Shown here one piece after another: positions 1 to 9,700 of a stretch of DNA of 64,000 nucleotides. How positions within the stretch are numbered: position 1 is the first letter of the stretch; every line of letters begins with the position of its first letter. The position numbers were made by a program, and so were the translations under genes. The notes under the pieces were generated by a model. That model saw only the letters and a program-made list of their open reading frames with translations. It was not told the origin of the DNA and did not search any database. The stretch spans positions 3,100,001-3,164,000 of the forward strand of contig OZ253559.1 in the NCBI GenBank assembly GCA_965262785.1, written 5' to 3'. Source of the stretch: G965218495 sp965262785. Its GTDB lineage: Bacteria > Bacteroidota > Rhodothermia > Rhodothermales > Bin80.

Positions 1-160
1 AGAACTCTGGAGACACCTGCCCTTCAATGATGCACTCCACATCCTGGAGCAAACCCTCTGGCGCCACGCTGATGAGGCGGCCAGTGTCCTGCTCAACCAG
101 CAGATACTCTTCCTCTACCCCAATGGTGAAGCTTGGCTCTTTGATCATTTTGCCAGCCAT
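1..160 (-). CDS. Carboxylate-amine ligase, GCS2/YbdK family (N-terminal part, cut by window edge)
   Basis: Reading the minus strand from the ATG at 160 gives 53 residues containing FTIGVEEEYLLVEQDTG close to the N terminus. This is the hallmark opening of the glutamate-cysteine ligase 2 (YbdK-type) family, which makes gamma-glutamyl-type amide bonds with ATP; the in vivo substrate of most members is unknown. The rest of the gene lies outside the window. The Met at residue 5 is an alternative start. It is followed on the same strand by nothing visible here; the next gene upstream, the aminotransferase, is also on the minus strand and ends 23 bases before this start, so the two may be co-transcribed. 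Confidence 0.85.
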   Translation of the reverse strand, partial: MAGKMIKEPSFTIGVEEEYLLVEQDTGRLISVAPEGLLQDVECIIEGQVSPEF

Positions 161-183
161 TTGATAACCTGAAGGAAAATACG

Positions 184-1431
184 TTATACCATCCGCCCAA
201 GCACTTCAATTACACGCCTGACCTCGTCCATAGTGTTATAGAGGTGTGGGCACAGTCGCAGATGATCCCCGCCGATCAGTGCGCCGCCGATGTTGTGATC
301 GCGGTACAGCGAGTCGAACGCAGCTTCGTGGTCCATGCCGGGCAGTGCAAACACGACAACGCCGCCACTTAGTGCCGCCGCATGAGGCGTCTTGAACGTG
401 ACACCTCCAATGCTGTTGGCAATGCCACGCTTGAGTGCAGCTGCAAGTGCACGTGTGCGGGCTTCTGCGACATCTCGCCCTATCGACTCCAGAAACTCCA
501 CCGTCCGCTTGATGCCGACAATCATGGCATCGTCGCGCTGGCCAAGCGTTTCGAACTTTTGGGCGTCCGTGAGGTCGTCTTTCCAGCCGACGCCAACTAC
601 CGCAGGCCAAAGTTGCGAAATGGCCTCCTGGCGCGCATAAAGCAGGCCACCTTCTTTCGGGCCCATGAACCACTTGTGCGCACTTCCGGTGTAGAAGTCA
701 CAGCCGAGCGCATGCAGATCCAGCCTATGAGCGCCAAAGGTTTGTGCTCCGTCGATAAGCGTCAAAACTCCGCGCTCCCGGGCCATGGCACAGAGCTGCA
801 CCGCAGGCAGGGCCACCCCGCTGATGTTGGACACGTGTGAAAACGCCAGGACACGCGTGCGCTCCGAGAGCCGCTCTGCAAAGGGTGCCAAGAGTGCCGC
901 CTCATTTGCCGGCGCGTGGGGTGTAGAAACACGATGGACGGAAAACCCGTGCCGCGCAGCCCTGACGCCCCACGCTTCTGCGTTGGACGGGTGATTCTGA
1001 TCCCAAATTACCACTTCATCCCCCGGGCCCAGATCAAGCCCCGTGATGACCTGGTTGTTGCCTTCGGTGGTGTTACGCACAATTGCGATCTCGCTTGGGT
1101 CCGCCCCGACGTAGCGAGCCAGCACTGTCCGCGTGTCCGCGGCCAGCCCTTCGAATTTCTTGCGGTTCTGCATGGAGGGATCCGTATCAATGCTGCGCGT
1201 GTAGTACGATACGGTCGCACTCACGCTGTACGGAGACGGGCAAAGGTTGCCGGCGTTCATCAGCGTGAAGTCACGCCGAATCGGGAACTGATCTCGCACC
1301 ACGCGCCAGTATTTTTCGTCGTCCGTGGCTGCGCTGACTCTTGGCAGTACGGCAGCAACGGCAGCGCTCATGGTTGCGCGCTGCAAAAAATGGCGTCTCG
1401 AAAGCGCGGAGGGTACATGTCGTACGTTCAT
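184..1431 (-). CDS. Class V aminotransferase (isopenicillin-N-epimerase-like) with Tat signal
   Basis: This 415-residue protein has the fold-type I PLP enzyme pattern of the class V aminotransferase/cysteine desulfurase group. The phosphate-binding stretch NTTEGNNQ lies near residue 120, the PLP-ring aspartate in DGAQTFGAH near 228, and the Schiff-base lysine in GSAHKWFMGPKEGG at about 253. The N terminus has SRRHFLQ followed by an alanine-rich hydrophobic stretch ending near VSAATDD, which is a twin-arginine signal. The folded, cofactor-loaded enzyme is therefore probably exported to the periplasm. Its substrate cannot be told from sequence; related annotated proteins are called isopenicillin N epimerase-like, but no beta-lactam genes are nearby. 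The gene ends 23 bases before the carboxylate-amine ligase start. Confidence 0.9.
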   Translation of the reverse strand: MNVRHVPSALSRRHFLQRATMSAAVAAVLPRVSAATDDEKYWRVVRDQFPIRRDFTLMNAGNLCPSPYSVSATVSYYTRSIDTDPSMQNRKKFEGLAADTRTVLARYVGADPSEIAIVRNTTEGNNQVITGLDLGPGDEVVIWDQNHPSNAEAWGVRAARHGFSVHRVSTPHAPANEAALLAPFAERLSERTRVLAFSHVSNISGVALPAVQLCAMARERGVLTLIDGAQTFGAHRLDLHALGCDFYTGSAHKWFMGPKEGGLLYARQEAISQLWPAVVGVGWKDDLTDAQKFETLGQRDDAMIVGIKRTVEFLESIGRDVAEARTRALAAALKRGIANSIGGVTFKTPHAAALSGGVVVFALPGMDHEAAFDSLYRDHNIGGALIGGDHLRLCPHLYNTMDEVRRVIEVLGRMV

Positions 1432-1543
1432 GGGCCGAATGCTAGGATGAACTCGTAATCTACGAATCGGTAGCTTGAAGCCGCCAGTGTTGTAACACTG
1501 CCCGGTGACGTACCTTCCACGCGCAGCAGGTGTTTCTCTCCCG

Positions 1544-2362
1544 ATGACCAGCTTTTGCCACCGTCTCTACCAAGCACAACGCGCGACCAACTCCGTGCTA
1601 TGCGTTGGGCTGGACCCTGACTTGCAGTTGATGCCTGCATGTGTGTCAAAGGCGCGCACGCGGGCCCAGGCAGTGATGCACTTTAATGAATCCATAGTCA
1701 GGGCTACCGCTCCATACGCTTGCGCCTATAAGCTGAACTTTGCTTTCTACGAAGGCTTGGGCCCAGATTGCTACACGGTTCTCCGCCATGCGCTGCAGTG
1801 CATCCCGCCGACCGCCATCACCGTTGCCGATGCGAAGCGCGGCGACATCGGCAACACGGCGCGTCAGTACGCAAGGGCGATCTTGAAGGATCTGAACTTT
1901 GATGCCTGTACCGTAGCCCCCTACATGGGCCATGACTCCGTAGAACCCTTCTTGGAATATGCGGGCAAAGCTGCCTTTGTGCTGGCTCGCACGTCTAACG
2001 AGAGTGCCAAGGATTTTCAGGAAATCCCGTGGGGTTCGGAACGTCTTTTCCATCTTGTTGCACGCCGCGCCGCCATGTGGGATAGGGCCGCGTTGGGCAC
2101 CGCCGGATTGGTGGTGGGAGCCACGAGCCCAGACGCCCTCGGCGAACTGCGTGCTATCTGCCCTACATTGCCATTTTTGATCCCGGGCCTTGGTGCGCAA
2201 GGTGGTTTGGCAGCTGACATCGCCGCAGCTGCGTCCGGTCCGATCATTGTCAATAGCAGCCGCGCAATCATCTACGCGTCTGACGGAGAAGATTTCGCCG
2301 AGCGTGCGGCCAGCCAGGCGCGCAGTACGCGTGACCTCCTGGCCATCTGCATGCCGAAGTGA
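1544..2362 (+). CDS. pyrF: Orotidine 5'-phosphate decarboxylase, long (type 2) form
   Basis: PyrF decarboxylates OMP to UMP, the last step of de novo pyrimidine synthesis, in the cytoplasm. The catalytic motif DAKRGDIGNTARQYA sits near residue 96, the substrate strand VLCVGLDPD near 18, and the phosphate-binding end LIPGLGAQGG near 210. At 272 residues it fits the longer type 2 PyrF class. I chose the ATG at 1544; an in-frame GTG at 1505 would add 13 residues unlike the family. The stop overlaps the next start by one base (TGATG), so the monooxygenase-fold gene is probably translated by coupling. pyrE is far away at 53651-54316, so the pyrimidine genes are dispersed here. Confidence 0.95.
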   Translation: MTSFCHRLYQAQRATNSVLCVGLDPDLQLMPACVSKARTRAQAVMHFNESIVRATAPYACAYKLNFAFYEGLGPDCYTVLRHALQCIPPTAITVADAKRGDIGNTARQYARAILKDLNFDACTVAPYMGHDSVEPFLEYAGKAAFVLARTSNESAKDFQEIPWGSERLFHLVARRAAMWDRAALGTAGLVVGATSPDALGELRAICPTLPFLIPGLGAQGGLAADIAAAASGPIIVNSSRAIIYASDGEDFAERAASQARSTRDLLAICMPK

Positions 2363-2661
2363 TGCTGATTCGCGTAGTCCGCCTGACACTTCAGCCAGAG
2401 ACAGTTCAGGCATTTCTGACCCATTTTGATGCGGCAAGTCCAGTGATACGACGGTTTCCTGGCTGCGAGCACCTTGAGCTGTGGCAGGATGTGGACGCTC
2501 CCAACGTGTTCACCTCCTACAGCCACTGGACCAACCTGGACGCGCTAGAACGGTATCGTCAGAGCGACCTCTTCAAGAGCACTTGGGCCAAGGTAAAACC
2601 CCTCTTTGCGTTGCGCACAGAGGCCTTCAGCGCAGTGCGTGCAAGAACCATCAAGGGCTAG
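2362..2661 (+). CDS. Antibiotic biosynthesis monooxygenase (ABM) domain protein
   Basis: A 99-residue single-domain protein with the ABM/EthD-type dimeric alpha-beta barrel pattern: an N-terminal strand LIRVVRLTLQPE, the region FPGCEHLELWQD, and a YSHWTNLDALERYRQSDLF helix. Such proteins include heme-degrading monooxygenases, quinol monooxygenases and many of unknown substrate; the sequence does not choose between them. The start overlaps the pyrF stop by one base, so it depends on pyrF transcription. It is convergent with the TonB receptor gene, with a 4-base overlap of coding ends. I see no link to pyrimidine synthesis beyond co-transcription. Confidence 0.8.
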   Translation: MLIRVVRLTLQPETVQAFLTHFDAASPVIRRFPGCEHLELWQDVDAPNVFTSYSHWTNLDALERYRQSDLFKSTWAKVKPLFALRTEAFSAVRARTIKG

Positions 2662-4697
2662 AATGAAACCTGCATCCCGCCGCGAATTTCCCGCCCTGGT
2701 CCAGGGAGACCCAGCTGTGACAAAGTGACACTATCGGTGACATTGTTCACGCGGACGAATACCTCAGGGGCCCACTTTTTGACCAAGAATAAATACCCAA
2801 TCCTCGCATGCACAACGTTGGATTTAGGAAGTGGCGCCAGCGTTCCGCTGTCCGTCAGGCCATAGGCCTTGCCCGTCAGCACGTACTCCGTCTCCATCGA
2901 AAAACCTCTGGGATTCGTGTATCCCGTTGTGCACTGTGCTAGCGCGCCAGGCTTTTCGGCAAGACGCGTGGAGCGACCAGCGTCGGTACGGCCTCGCGCG
3001 TACAGGCTGGTAATGTTACACTGGAGCGATACCCCGATTGCGATTCTGGCGTTCAGCGTGGACTCCAAACCGATGACACGGCTGCCGTGAATGTTCACGC
3101 GCTGCCTGCGCGGCTTTTCCTCTCCTTCGACCGCCACCAAACGCTGATCGATTGTGTCGTAGGTGCGGTTGAAGAAGCCCACCAACTCAACCAAGAGCCC
3201 ATCGCGCTCCAACATGACCCCTGCCTCGGACAGCACAGAGTGCTCAGGACCCAGGGCCGGATTAACCAGGAAGCGTCCCAGCGCCTCGCCAAACAGCTCT
3301 CGCATCGTCGGGAATCGAACCTTACGACCCACAGATACTCGCGCACGAACGCCAGGAATCGCCTCGGTTGACAACCCCGACATAACACTATAAGTACGAG
3401 CGGGTCCTCTGGGTGGTTTGTCGCCGGTCTCTGGCGTAGATACGCCGTCCAAGCTTGCTCCTAGAGTAAAAGTAACCGTGCCGGATCTGGAATACTCTGC
3501 ACCGGCGCTATAAATATTCTGCCGAAATTTCTGTCTGAGCAGCGCAGCGTCGTTGATCTCCTGATCTACCTGGCGATGAGTTGAAGAAAGCATACTGAAG
3601 GCACCGGTGATCGCCCCTTGTCCGGCGGGTGCGAACAGCAACAGCCGCATGCCCTGCGTAAAGTCGTCGTCTTCCTGCCGTTTTGCCAGCGCACTGTAAT
3701 CAACGCTCTGGTACTGGTGAATCGTTTGGCCAAAGACGTTGGCCCAAGCCGCAGTCCGGAGGGTCACACCGCGCTGCCCTAGTGGCAAATGGCCGCTGAG
3801 GATGAAGATGGTAGAATGCCATGACGGATAGCGCCAGTACCGAACCCTGGCAAACTGAGGGTCGTTGTGGCTCTCGGGCGCGATACCCTTCTCGCCGGAA
3901 ATCGTCAGAATCGAAAGCCCGACCCGCGCCTCGCCACCAGGATGATAAGTCAGCTGCCCATAGTTGGAGAACATTCTACGGTGCGTATTGGTTCGCACAT
4001 CGGCATCAGGCTGGCCATACGGCACCTCCGCCCTTCCGGGAACTCCAAAGCCGTCCCGCTCAGAATACCCGCTGAACACCCCGTACCCCCAACGCCCCTT
4101 ACGACGCAAATACTGGGCACGAATCTGCTTGACTCCGTAGGAGCCCAGCAACCCTGCTGCATTGAAGTGCTGACCCTCGTATTCTAAGCTGCGGGCGGTG
4201 AGATTCAGCGCACCGCCCATCACGTTGGTTCCGTATGCGACCGGTGGTGGCCCCTTTACCACCGTAATCTCTCCAACCACCTCGGCCGGCACCAAGCCCA
4301 GATCAATACGGTTGTCCCAAGGGATATTTAGCAGCGCCCCGTCAAAAAACACTGCAACCTGGCGCTCCCCTGCACCGCGCAAATAGACAAGGGTCTCGCC
4401 GCGCGAGTTTGTTTGCAGGTGTGCACCGGGCACACTCCGCAGGACGCGGTCAATAGAAGCCGCGTCGGACTTGGCAATCGCGGCCAAGCCGACCCGCTGG
4501 ATCGTCGCGGTGTTGTGGATAAACGACGCGATAGAGTCGGGCTCTACTATGATTTCGCCCAGCTTGTGATGGACTAGTGTGTCCCGGGTCTGCGCCCAAG
4601 TCAGTCCAACGTTCAAGAAAAGCAATAGCAGGCACAAGCCCGTTCGTCGCCACGTCATAGGTGCCTTCCAGTTTGTCTCGCAGCGCCACGGGGTCAC
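2658..4697 (-). CDS. TonB-dependent outer-membrane receptor
   Basis: A 679-residue receptor of usual length. A signal peptide (hydrophobic LCLLLLFLNVGLTWA, cleavage after AWAQ-like site near residue 36) is followed by a plug domain with SIDRVLRSVPGAHLQ, YLRGAGERQVAVFFDG and ITVVKGPPPVAYG, then a beta-barrel ending in an aromatic residue (GGMQVSF). It would import a substrate across the outer membrane with TonB energy; the substrate is not evident and no carboxypeptidase-like domain precedes the plug. The GTG at 4697 overlaps the stop of the upstream lipoprotein gene by one base; the Met at 4655 directly precedes the signal peptide and may be the true start. The lipoprotein partner suggests a small uptake pair. 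Confidence 0.92.
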   Translation of the reverse strand: MTPWRCETNWKAPMTWRRTGLCLLLLFLNVGLTWAQTRDTLVHHKLGEIIVEPDSIASFIHNTATIQRVGLAAIAKSDAASIDRVLRSVPGAHLQTNSRGETLVYLRGAGERQVAVFFDGALLNIPWDNRIDLGLVPAEVVGEITVVKGPPPVAYGTNVMGGALNLTARSLEYEGQHFNAAGLLGSYGVKQIRAQYLRRKGRWGYGVFSGYSERDGFGVPGRAEVPYGQPDADVRTNTHRRMFSNYGQLTYHPGGEARVGLSILTISGEKGIAPESHNDPQFARVRYWRYPSWHSTIFILSGHLPLGQRGVTLRTAAWANVFGQTIHQYQSVDYSALAKRQEDDDFTQGMRLLLFAPAGQGAITGAFSMLSSTHRQVDQEINDAALLRQKFRQNIYSAGAEYSRSGTVTFTLGASLDGVSTPETGDKPPRGPARTYSVMSGLSTEAIPGVRARVSVGRKVRFPTMRELFGEALGRFLVNPALGPEHSVLSEAGVMLERDGLLVELVGFFNRTYDTIDQRLVAVEGEEKPRRQRVNIHGSRVIGLESTLNARIAIGVSLQCNITSLYARGRTDAGRSTRLAEKPGALAQCTTGYTNPRGFSMETEYVLTGKAYGLTDSGTLAPLPKSNVVHARIGYLFLVKKWAPEVFVRVNNVTDSVTLSQLGLPGPGREIRGGMQVSF

Positions 4698-5257
4698 TAT
4701 GGCCCAGCGTTCATGCTGGCCAGAATGTCACTCAATTCCTGGCGCTGCGCGGCATGCTCAAGTCGGCGATAAAACTGGGGTGCAATCTGGTACCGTCCAA
4801 CCTCTTGTGGAACCATTGCAACGGAGCCGGTGGCAAAGACCTGCATGTCGCTTCTCAACGCTTCATAACGGTCGGTCAGTACGCGCTGCTCTGCAATCAT
4901 GGCGCCGTATGTGCGGTGCAGGCCCCGATAGCGGTCACGCCCTATCCACGCAACAAGAGGACTGTTGCCAAGAAGCCCGCCGCCCTCGCGCGCCGCTGTT
5001 TCGCGGTGGAATTCCACCAAGGCGTCATAGTCGCGACCCAGTGCTACCAGGCGCTGCGCAAACAGCGTTAGCGCCTGGTCATCCTCCGCCAATGCTTCCA
5101 ACGCCGCTGCATTTAGCTTGACTTCATCGCGTGCCGCAGCCAGCGCAGCGGCCTCCTGACGAATTCCGTCCTCCAGCGCCTGGACGCTCTCGTCACTACC
5201 GTACATGCGGCAGCCAGCCGCCACAAGCAGCAGCACCGCCAGTGCATATCCTTTCAT
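4697..5257 (-). CDS. Putative lipoprotein of unknown function, coupled to TonB receptor
   Basis: A 186-residue protein starting with a lipoprotein signal: MKGYALAVLLLVAAGC, with the lipidation cysteine at residue 16. The mature part is helical and alanine/glutamate rich, with likely coiled-coil stretches (residues about 25-75 and 130-165). I recognise no family. Its stop codon overlaps the start of the TonB receptor (TAGTG), so the pair is almost surely one transcription unit and probably one functional unit at the outer membrane. It lies 70 bases downstream of glgC on the same strand, so glgC readthrough is possible. Confidence 0.75.
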   Translation of the reverse strand: MKGYALAVLLLVAAGCRMYGSDESVQALEDGIRQEAAALAAARDEVKLNAAALEALAEDDQALTLFAQRLVALGRDYDALVEFHRETAAREGGGLLGNSPLVAWIGRDRYRGLHRTYGAMIAEQRVLTDRYEALRSDMQVFATGSVAMVPQEVGRYQIAPQFYRRLEHAAQRQELSDILASMNAGP

Positions 5258-5327
5258 GAATCCTTGGAATTTGGGCGCACTTCCCCACCAATTACTGTAT
5301 AACCAGCGAAAATCGTGCCATTGCTGC

Positions 5328-6602
5328 CTATATGATGGTACCTGCAGAAATCGCTGCGTTCTTTGGGATTACTACGATGCCATCGCGAATATGGTAGCCG
5401 TCACCGTCCGCGTTCTGCACACCAGCTGTGTTTCGAATCACGCACCCTTGACCGATCCGAACATTCTTGTCCACGATGGCTCCCTCAATATATACGTTGT
5501 CGCCAATTCCAGGCTCCGGCGGTCCGTCGATTAGGTACCGCGTGTCGTGGGAGTGCATGGGATAGTCGTCGGCGCCCATGACGATGGCATGCTTGATCGT
5601 GGTACCGTTGCCAACAAGCGATCGAATCCCGATGATCGAATTCGTGATGGTACTGCGACCGATGGTGCTCCCCTCTGAGATGAGCGAGCCGGACACATGC
5701 GCGCCTTCGAGGGCAGCCGGCGCGAGCATCCGCGCATTGGTGAACAACGGCATGGCCGCGTTGCGCAGATCGTATTGCGGCGCGACGCTTGCCAGCATAA
5801 GGTTCGCGTCAAAGAATGAGCGCATCGTACCTATGTCGCTCCAGTACCCGGTGAAAGGATAGCTGACCACCTTCAGCCTCCCGATGGCGTTGGGAATAAT
5901 TTCCTTGCCGAAGTCATGGTCGTCCGGCCGGCTGTCAAGCGTGTCCCTAAGCAGTTTGCTGTTGAATACGTAGATACCCATGGACGCCAAGTACGTACGC
6001 CCGGCTTCAGCCATGGCTTCAGGGACCGGGCTTTCCTTGCCTGAGAGGTTCCCTGGCTTTTCGTAGAACTCTATGATGCGGTGGTTTTCGTCCGTCTTCA
6101 GTATTCCGAATTGGGTCGCCTCATTCGCAGTAACAGGAATAGCCGCTACGGTGACAGCCGATTGGTGCGCTTTGTGGTGGGCCACCAGCTTACGGTAGTC
6201 CATTGAATAGAGCTGATCTCCTGAAAGTATCAATACATGGTCGTGGCGGTAGACCGAAAAGTGTGGGATGCTCTGACGCACCGCATCGGCCGTCCCCTGA
6301 AACCAATTCAGCGAGGTGCGTGTCTGCTCGGCGGCCATCACCGTAATAAATCCACGGCGATACTGATCAAAGCGGTAGGTCGAAACGTGAGCATTCAGGC
6401 TTGCGGAATGGAACTGGGTCAGAACGAAAATCTTGTCTACGCCCGAATTTATGCAGTTCGACACCGGCACGTCGATCAGTCGGTATTTTCCGGCCAACGG
6501 GACTGCGGGCTTGGACCGCAGCTTTGTCAGCGGGAAGAGGCGCGTTCCGGCACCGCCTCCTAGGATAAGGGCAATACAATCGTCCATATACGGCGCAGAC
6601 AT
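5328..6602 (-). CDS. glgC: Glucose-1-phosphate adenylyltransferase (ADP-glucose pyrophosphorylase)
   Basis: GlgC makes ADP-glucose from glucose-1-phosphate and ATP, committing carbon to glycogen. Visible motifs are the nucleotide-binding loop LILGGGAGTRLFPLT near the N terminus, the KPAVPLAGKYRLIDVPVSNCINSG region, the FQGTADAVRQ site, SGDQLYSMDY, and a C-terminal left-handed beta-helix (hexapeptide repeats around VIMGADDYPMHS and VRIGQGCVIRN). I prefer the ATG at 6602 (about 424 residues); a GTG at 6626 would add eight residues. It is divergent from the DUF4175 gene across about 104 bases that must hold both promoters. No other glycogen gene is in the window. Confidence 0.93.
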   Translation of the reverse strand: MSAPYMDDCIALILGGGAGTRLFPLTKLRSKPAVPLAGKYRLIDVPVSNCINSGVDKIFVLTQFHSASLNAHVSTYRFDQYRRGFITVMAAEQTRTSLNWFQGTADAVRQSIPHFSVYRHDHVLILSGDQLYSMDYRKLVAHHKAHQSAVTVAAIPVTANEATQFGILKTDENHRIIEFYEKPGNLSGKESPVPEAMAEAGRTYLASMGIYVFNSKLLRDTLDSRPDDHDFGKEIIPNAIGRLKVVSYPFTGYWSDIGTMRSFFDANLMLASVAPQYDLRNAAMPLFTNARMLAPAALEGAHVSGSLISEGSTIGRSTITNSIIGIRSLVGNGTTIKHAIVMGADDYPMHSHDTRYLIDGPPEPGIGDNVYIEGAIVDKNVRIGQGCVIRNTAGVQNADGDGYHIRDGIVVIPKNAAISAGTII

Positions 6603-6706
6603 CTTGACTGATAACAAGATACGCACCTTCGGCGCGTCTTGCGGTAAATCTTCCGTGAGGCTCGGCTGCAGAAACCCTTCCGAACTGCCCTCTGTTCAAA
6701 TGTGCT

Positions 6707-9700
6707 ATGAGCGAAGAAACCCGGCACCTCCTCGTCATCCTGCGGGGGCGGCTTCAGGCGGCCGCGCGCCAAATTACTGTGGCGAATCTGGCCTACAGCT
6801 CGCTCCTCACTGCTGGTATCGTTGCCACGCTGCTGCTTGTGCTGGTTGGGGTTGAGGCCCTCTTTTGGGTCGCGGTAGCCTGGCGAAGCCTGTTTTTTTG
6901 GCTGCTGGTTCTGGCACTTGGCGGACTGACCATTGCCTTGGTGGCCCGCCCGCTCCTGCGCCTTCTAGGCATGCTGCCCCACCCGCCGGACCGCCAGGTT
7001 GCTCAGCATGTCAGCCACCGATACCCTGAGCTGGAGGATCGGCTTTTGAACCTGCTGGACCTCGGCGAGGGACGTGCGAGTGCTGCGCCTGCACCCTTGG
7101 TCGATGGCGCGGTGCGCATGCTTCATGAGCGCGTGAATGGCATTCCCCTGGAAGACGCTACTTCATTTAAGCCCGTCCGACGCATGGGACGCTTAGCCTC
7201 GATGCCGGTAGCCGGGCTACTATTATTTCTTATTGCGGCGCCGACCAGCTTTTTGGATGCATCGCATCGCCTCTTTTCACCGGGCGTGTTCTTCGTGCGC
7301 CCTGCATCGTTTGCGCTCATAGTATCCCCGGGAGATACCACCATTGTGCGTGGGGAGGCCTTGGTAATCACGGCTACGGCTACCGGTATCAACGTGCCGA
7401 CCAGTGCCGTGCTGCAGGCTGATCGCGCACAACCTGCTACGCTTGCTGCAGATGCGTCCGGACGCTTCAGCTATGAAATGGTCAATGTGCGAGAGGCCTT
7501 CCGGTACCGAATTCAAGCCGGCGCCATCACTACGTCGTGGTTCGGGATCGAGGTCATTGAACGGCCGGTGGTGCGCAGCCTCCAGGTGGAGCTTGTCGCC
7601 CCGGCCTATACAGGGCTGCCGGTCCAGGTCCTGCCCCCTGGCACGGGCGACATCTTTGCGCTGCCTGGCACAGAGGCCAAGCTCAAAGTACGTGGCGGCG
7701 AGGCTCGCGCATATCTCGTGTTTGCCAGCGGACCCGTGGACACGCTTTCCAAAGGAGCCATAGCGGAAGGCTCCTTTAACGTGCGAGAAAAAGATACCTA
7801 TCACGTCCTCCTGGAAAACGAAGCCGGTATTCGTAATCACGATCCGATAGTATACCAGGTCACACCACTGGCAGACCTCCCTCCTACTGTCACTATCCGC
7901 GAGCCTGCTGCGGACGCCACCTTGGACTTGGATATTCAGGCTACCGTCCTGCTACAGCTGAGTGACGACTTCGGGTTTCGGGATCTCAATCTTTGGTGGC
8001 GCCTGGCAGAGAGCCGATACAATGAGGTCATGTCCGAGCCAGTGGCCATGGCACTGCCGCTTGCGCGGCCGCGTGAATTGGATCAGCATCTGGAATTCTA
8101 TTGGGACCTCAGGCTCACGACGGGCCTCGACATCGTGCCGGGCGATGTCATTGAGTACTATGCCGAGGTCCGCGACAATGATGTGATAAGTGGCTACAAA
8201 TCCGCTCGCAGCGCCGTACACCGGCTCCGGCTCCCATCGGTGTCCGAGCGCTATGACCGGCTGAGCGACACACAGCAGGACACTGAATCCGAGATGGCGT
8301 CGCTCCTGGAAGAAAGCGACAGGATCCGGGCCCAGTTTGAGGAAGTGCGAGACGAGCTGCGGCGAAAGCAGCAAGGTGACTGGGACGACAAGCGCCAGCT
8401 GGAGCGTGTGGCCGATGCACAAAAGGCTCTCGAAGAGCGTGTCGAAGGCCTCGCTTCCACCATGGAAGAGACGGCAGAGGACATGCAGGACCTGGTAAGC
8501 GACGAAACGCTAGAGATGTTCGAGGAGCTGCAACAGGTCACCGAAGAAATCAACTCGCCCGAGCTCATGGAGGCCATGCAAAAGCTGCAACAGGCTATCG
8601 AAGAGCTTAATCCGCGCGAGATGCAGATGGCGTTGGAGAAGTTTGGCTTCAATGAAGAAATGTACCGTGACCGCCTGGAACGGGCCTTGGAGCTATTCAG
8701 GAACTTCCAGGTGCAGCAAAAGCTGGAAGAGGCTGCGAATCGCGCCGAAAATCTCGCTTCCGAGCAGGAACAGCTCGATCAAGAGATTGGCGAGGACCCG
8801 GATGCGGCCCAGCAGGAGCGGGATGCGCTGGCAGAGCAGCAGATGCGCAGCAAGGAAGAGATGGAAGCGCTGGAATCCAAGATGGAAGAAATTGCGCGCC
8901 GAATGGATGAAATGCGCAATGCGCCCACCGAGGCTATGGACCAGTTGAGCGACGAAACGGCGGCGCAAGAGCTACCCATGGAGATGCAGGAAAACGCGGA
9001 GCAGATGCAGGCGGGCCAGATGCAGGAAGCCCAGCGCGGCCAGCGACAGATGCAACAAAGCCTTCAGCAGCTCCAGCAAGACCTCGAAAGCATGCTGGGT
9101 GGCATGCAAGGCAGTCAGATGCAGATCAACTTCGCGGCGCTCCAGCGTCTCTTGAGCGACATCTTGTACCTTTCGCATGATCAGGAGGCTTTAAGGCGGC
9201 AAGTCACTGCGGCGGCTACCGACAGTCCGCTGCTGCGCGAATTTGCGCAGCAGCAAAGCGTGATGCGCGACGGACTGACTGCCGTTGCCGATTCTCTTCA
9301 GTCCCTGGCCCGCCAGATCCCGCAGATGACACGGGAGGTACAAACGCAGACCGGGACTGCGCTGCTGGCCATGGAAAACGCCATAGCCGCTATGGTTGCG
9401 CGCAGCGGCTCACAGGCCGCGCAAGAGCAGCTCACGTCCATGACGAACCTCAACGAGCTCGCGCTGCTGCTCAGCGACCTTATGGATCAGCTCATGAATT
9501 CTCCGAGCAACAATTCGGCCGGAGGTATGTCCATGAGCGAGATGATCCAACAGATGCAGCAGATGGCATCTCAGCAGCAGCAGCTTAACCAGCAAATCCA
9601 GGAGATGCTCGGCCAGATGCAAGGGCAGCGGCTCACGCCCGACATGCAGGCAAGGATGCAGCAGATGGCTTCTCAGCAGCAAGCCATCAAAAAGCAGCTC

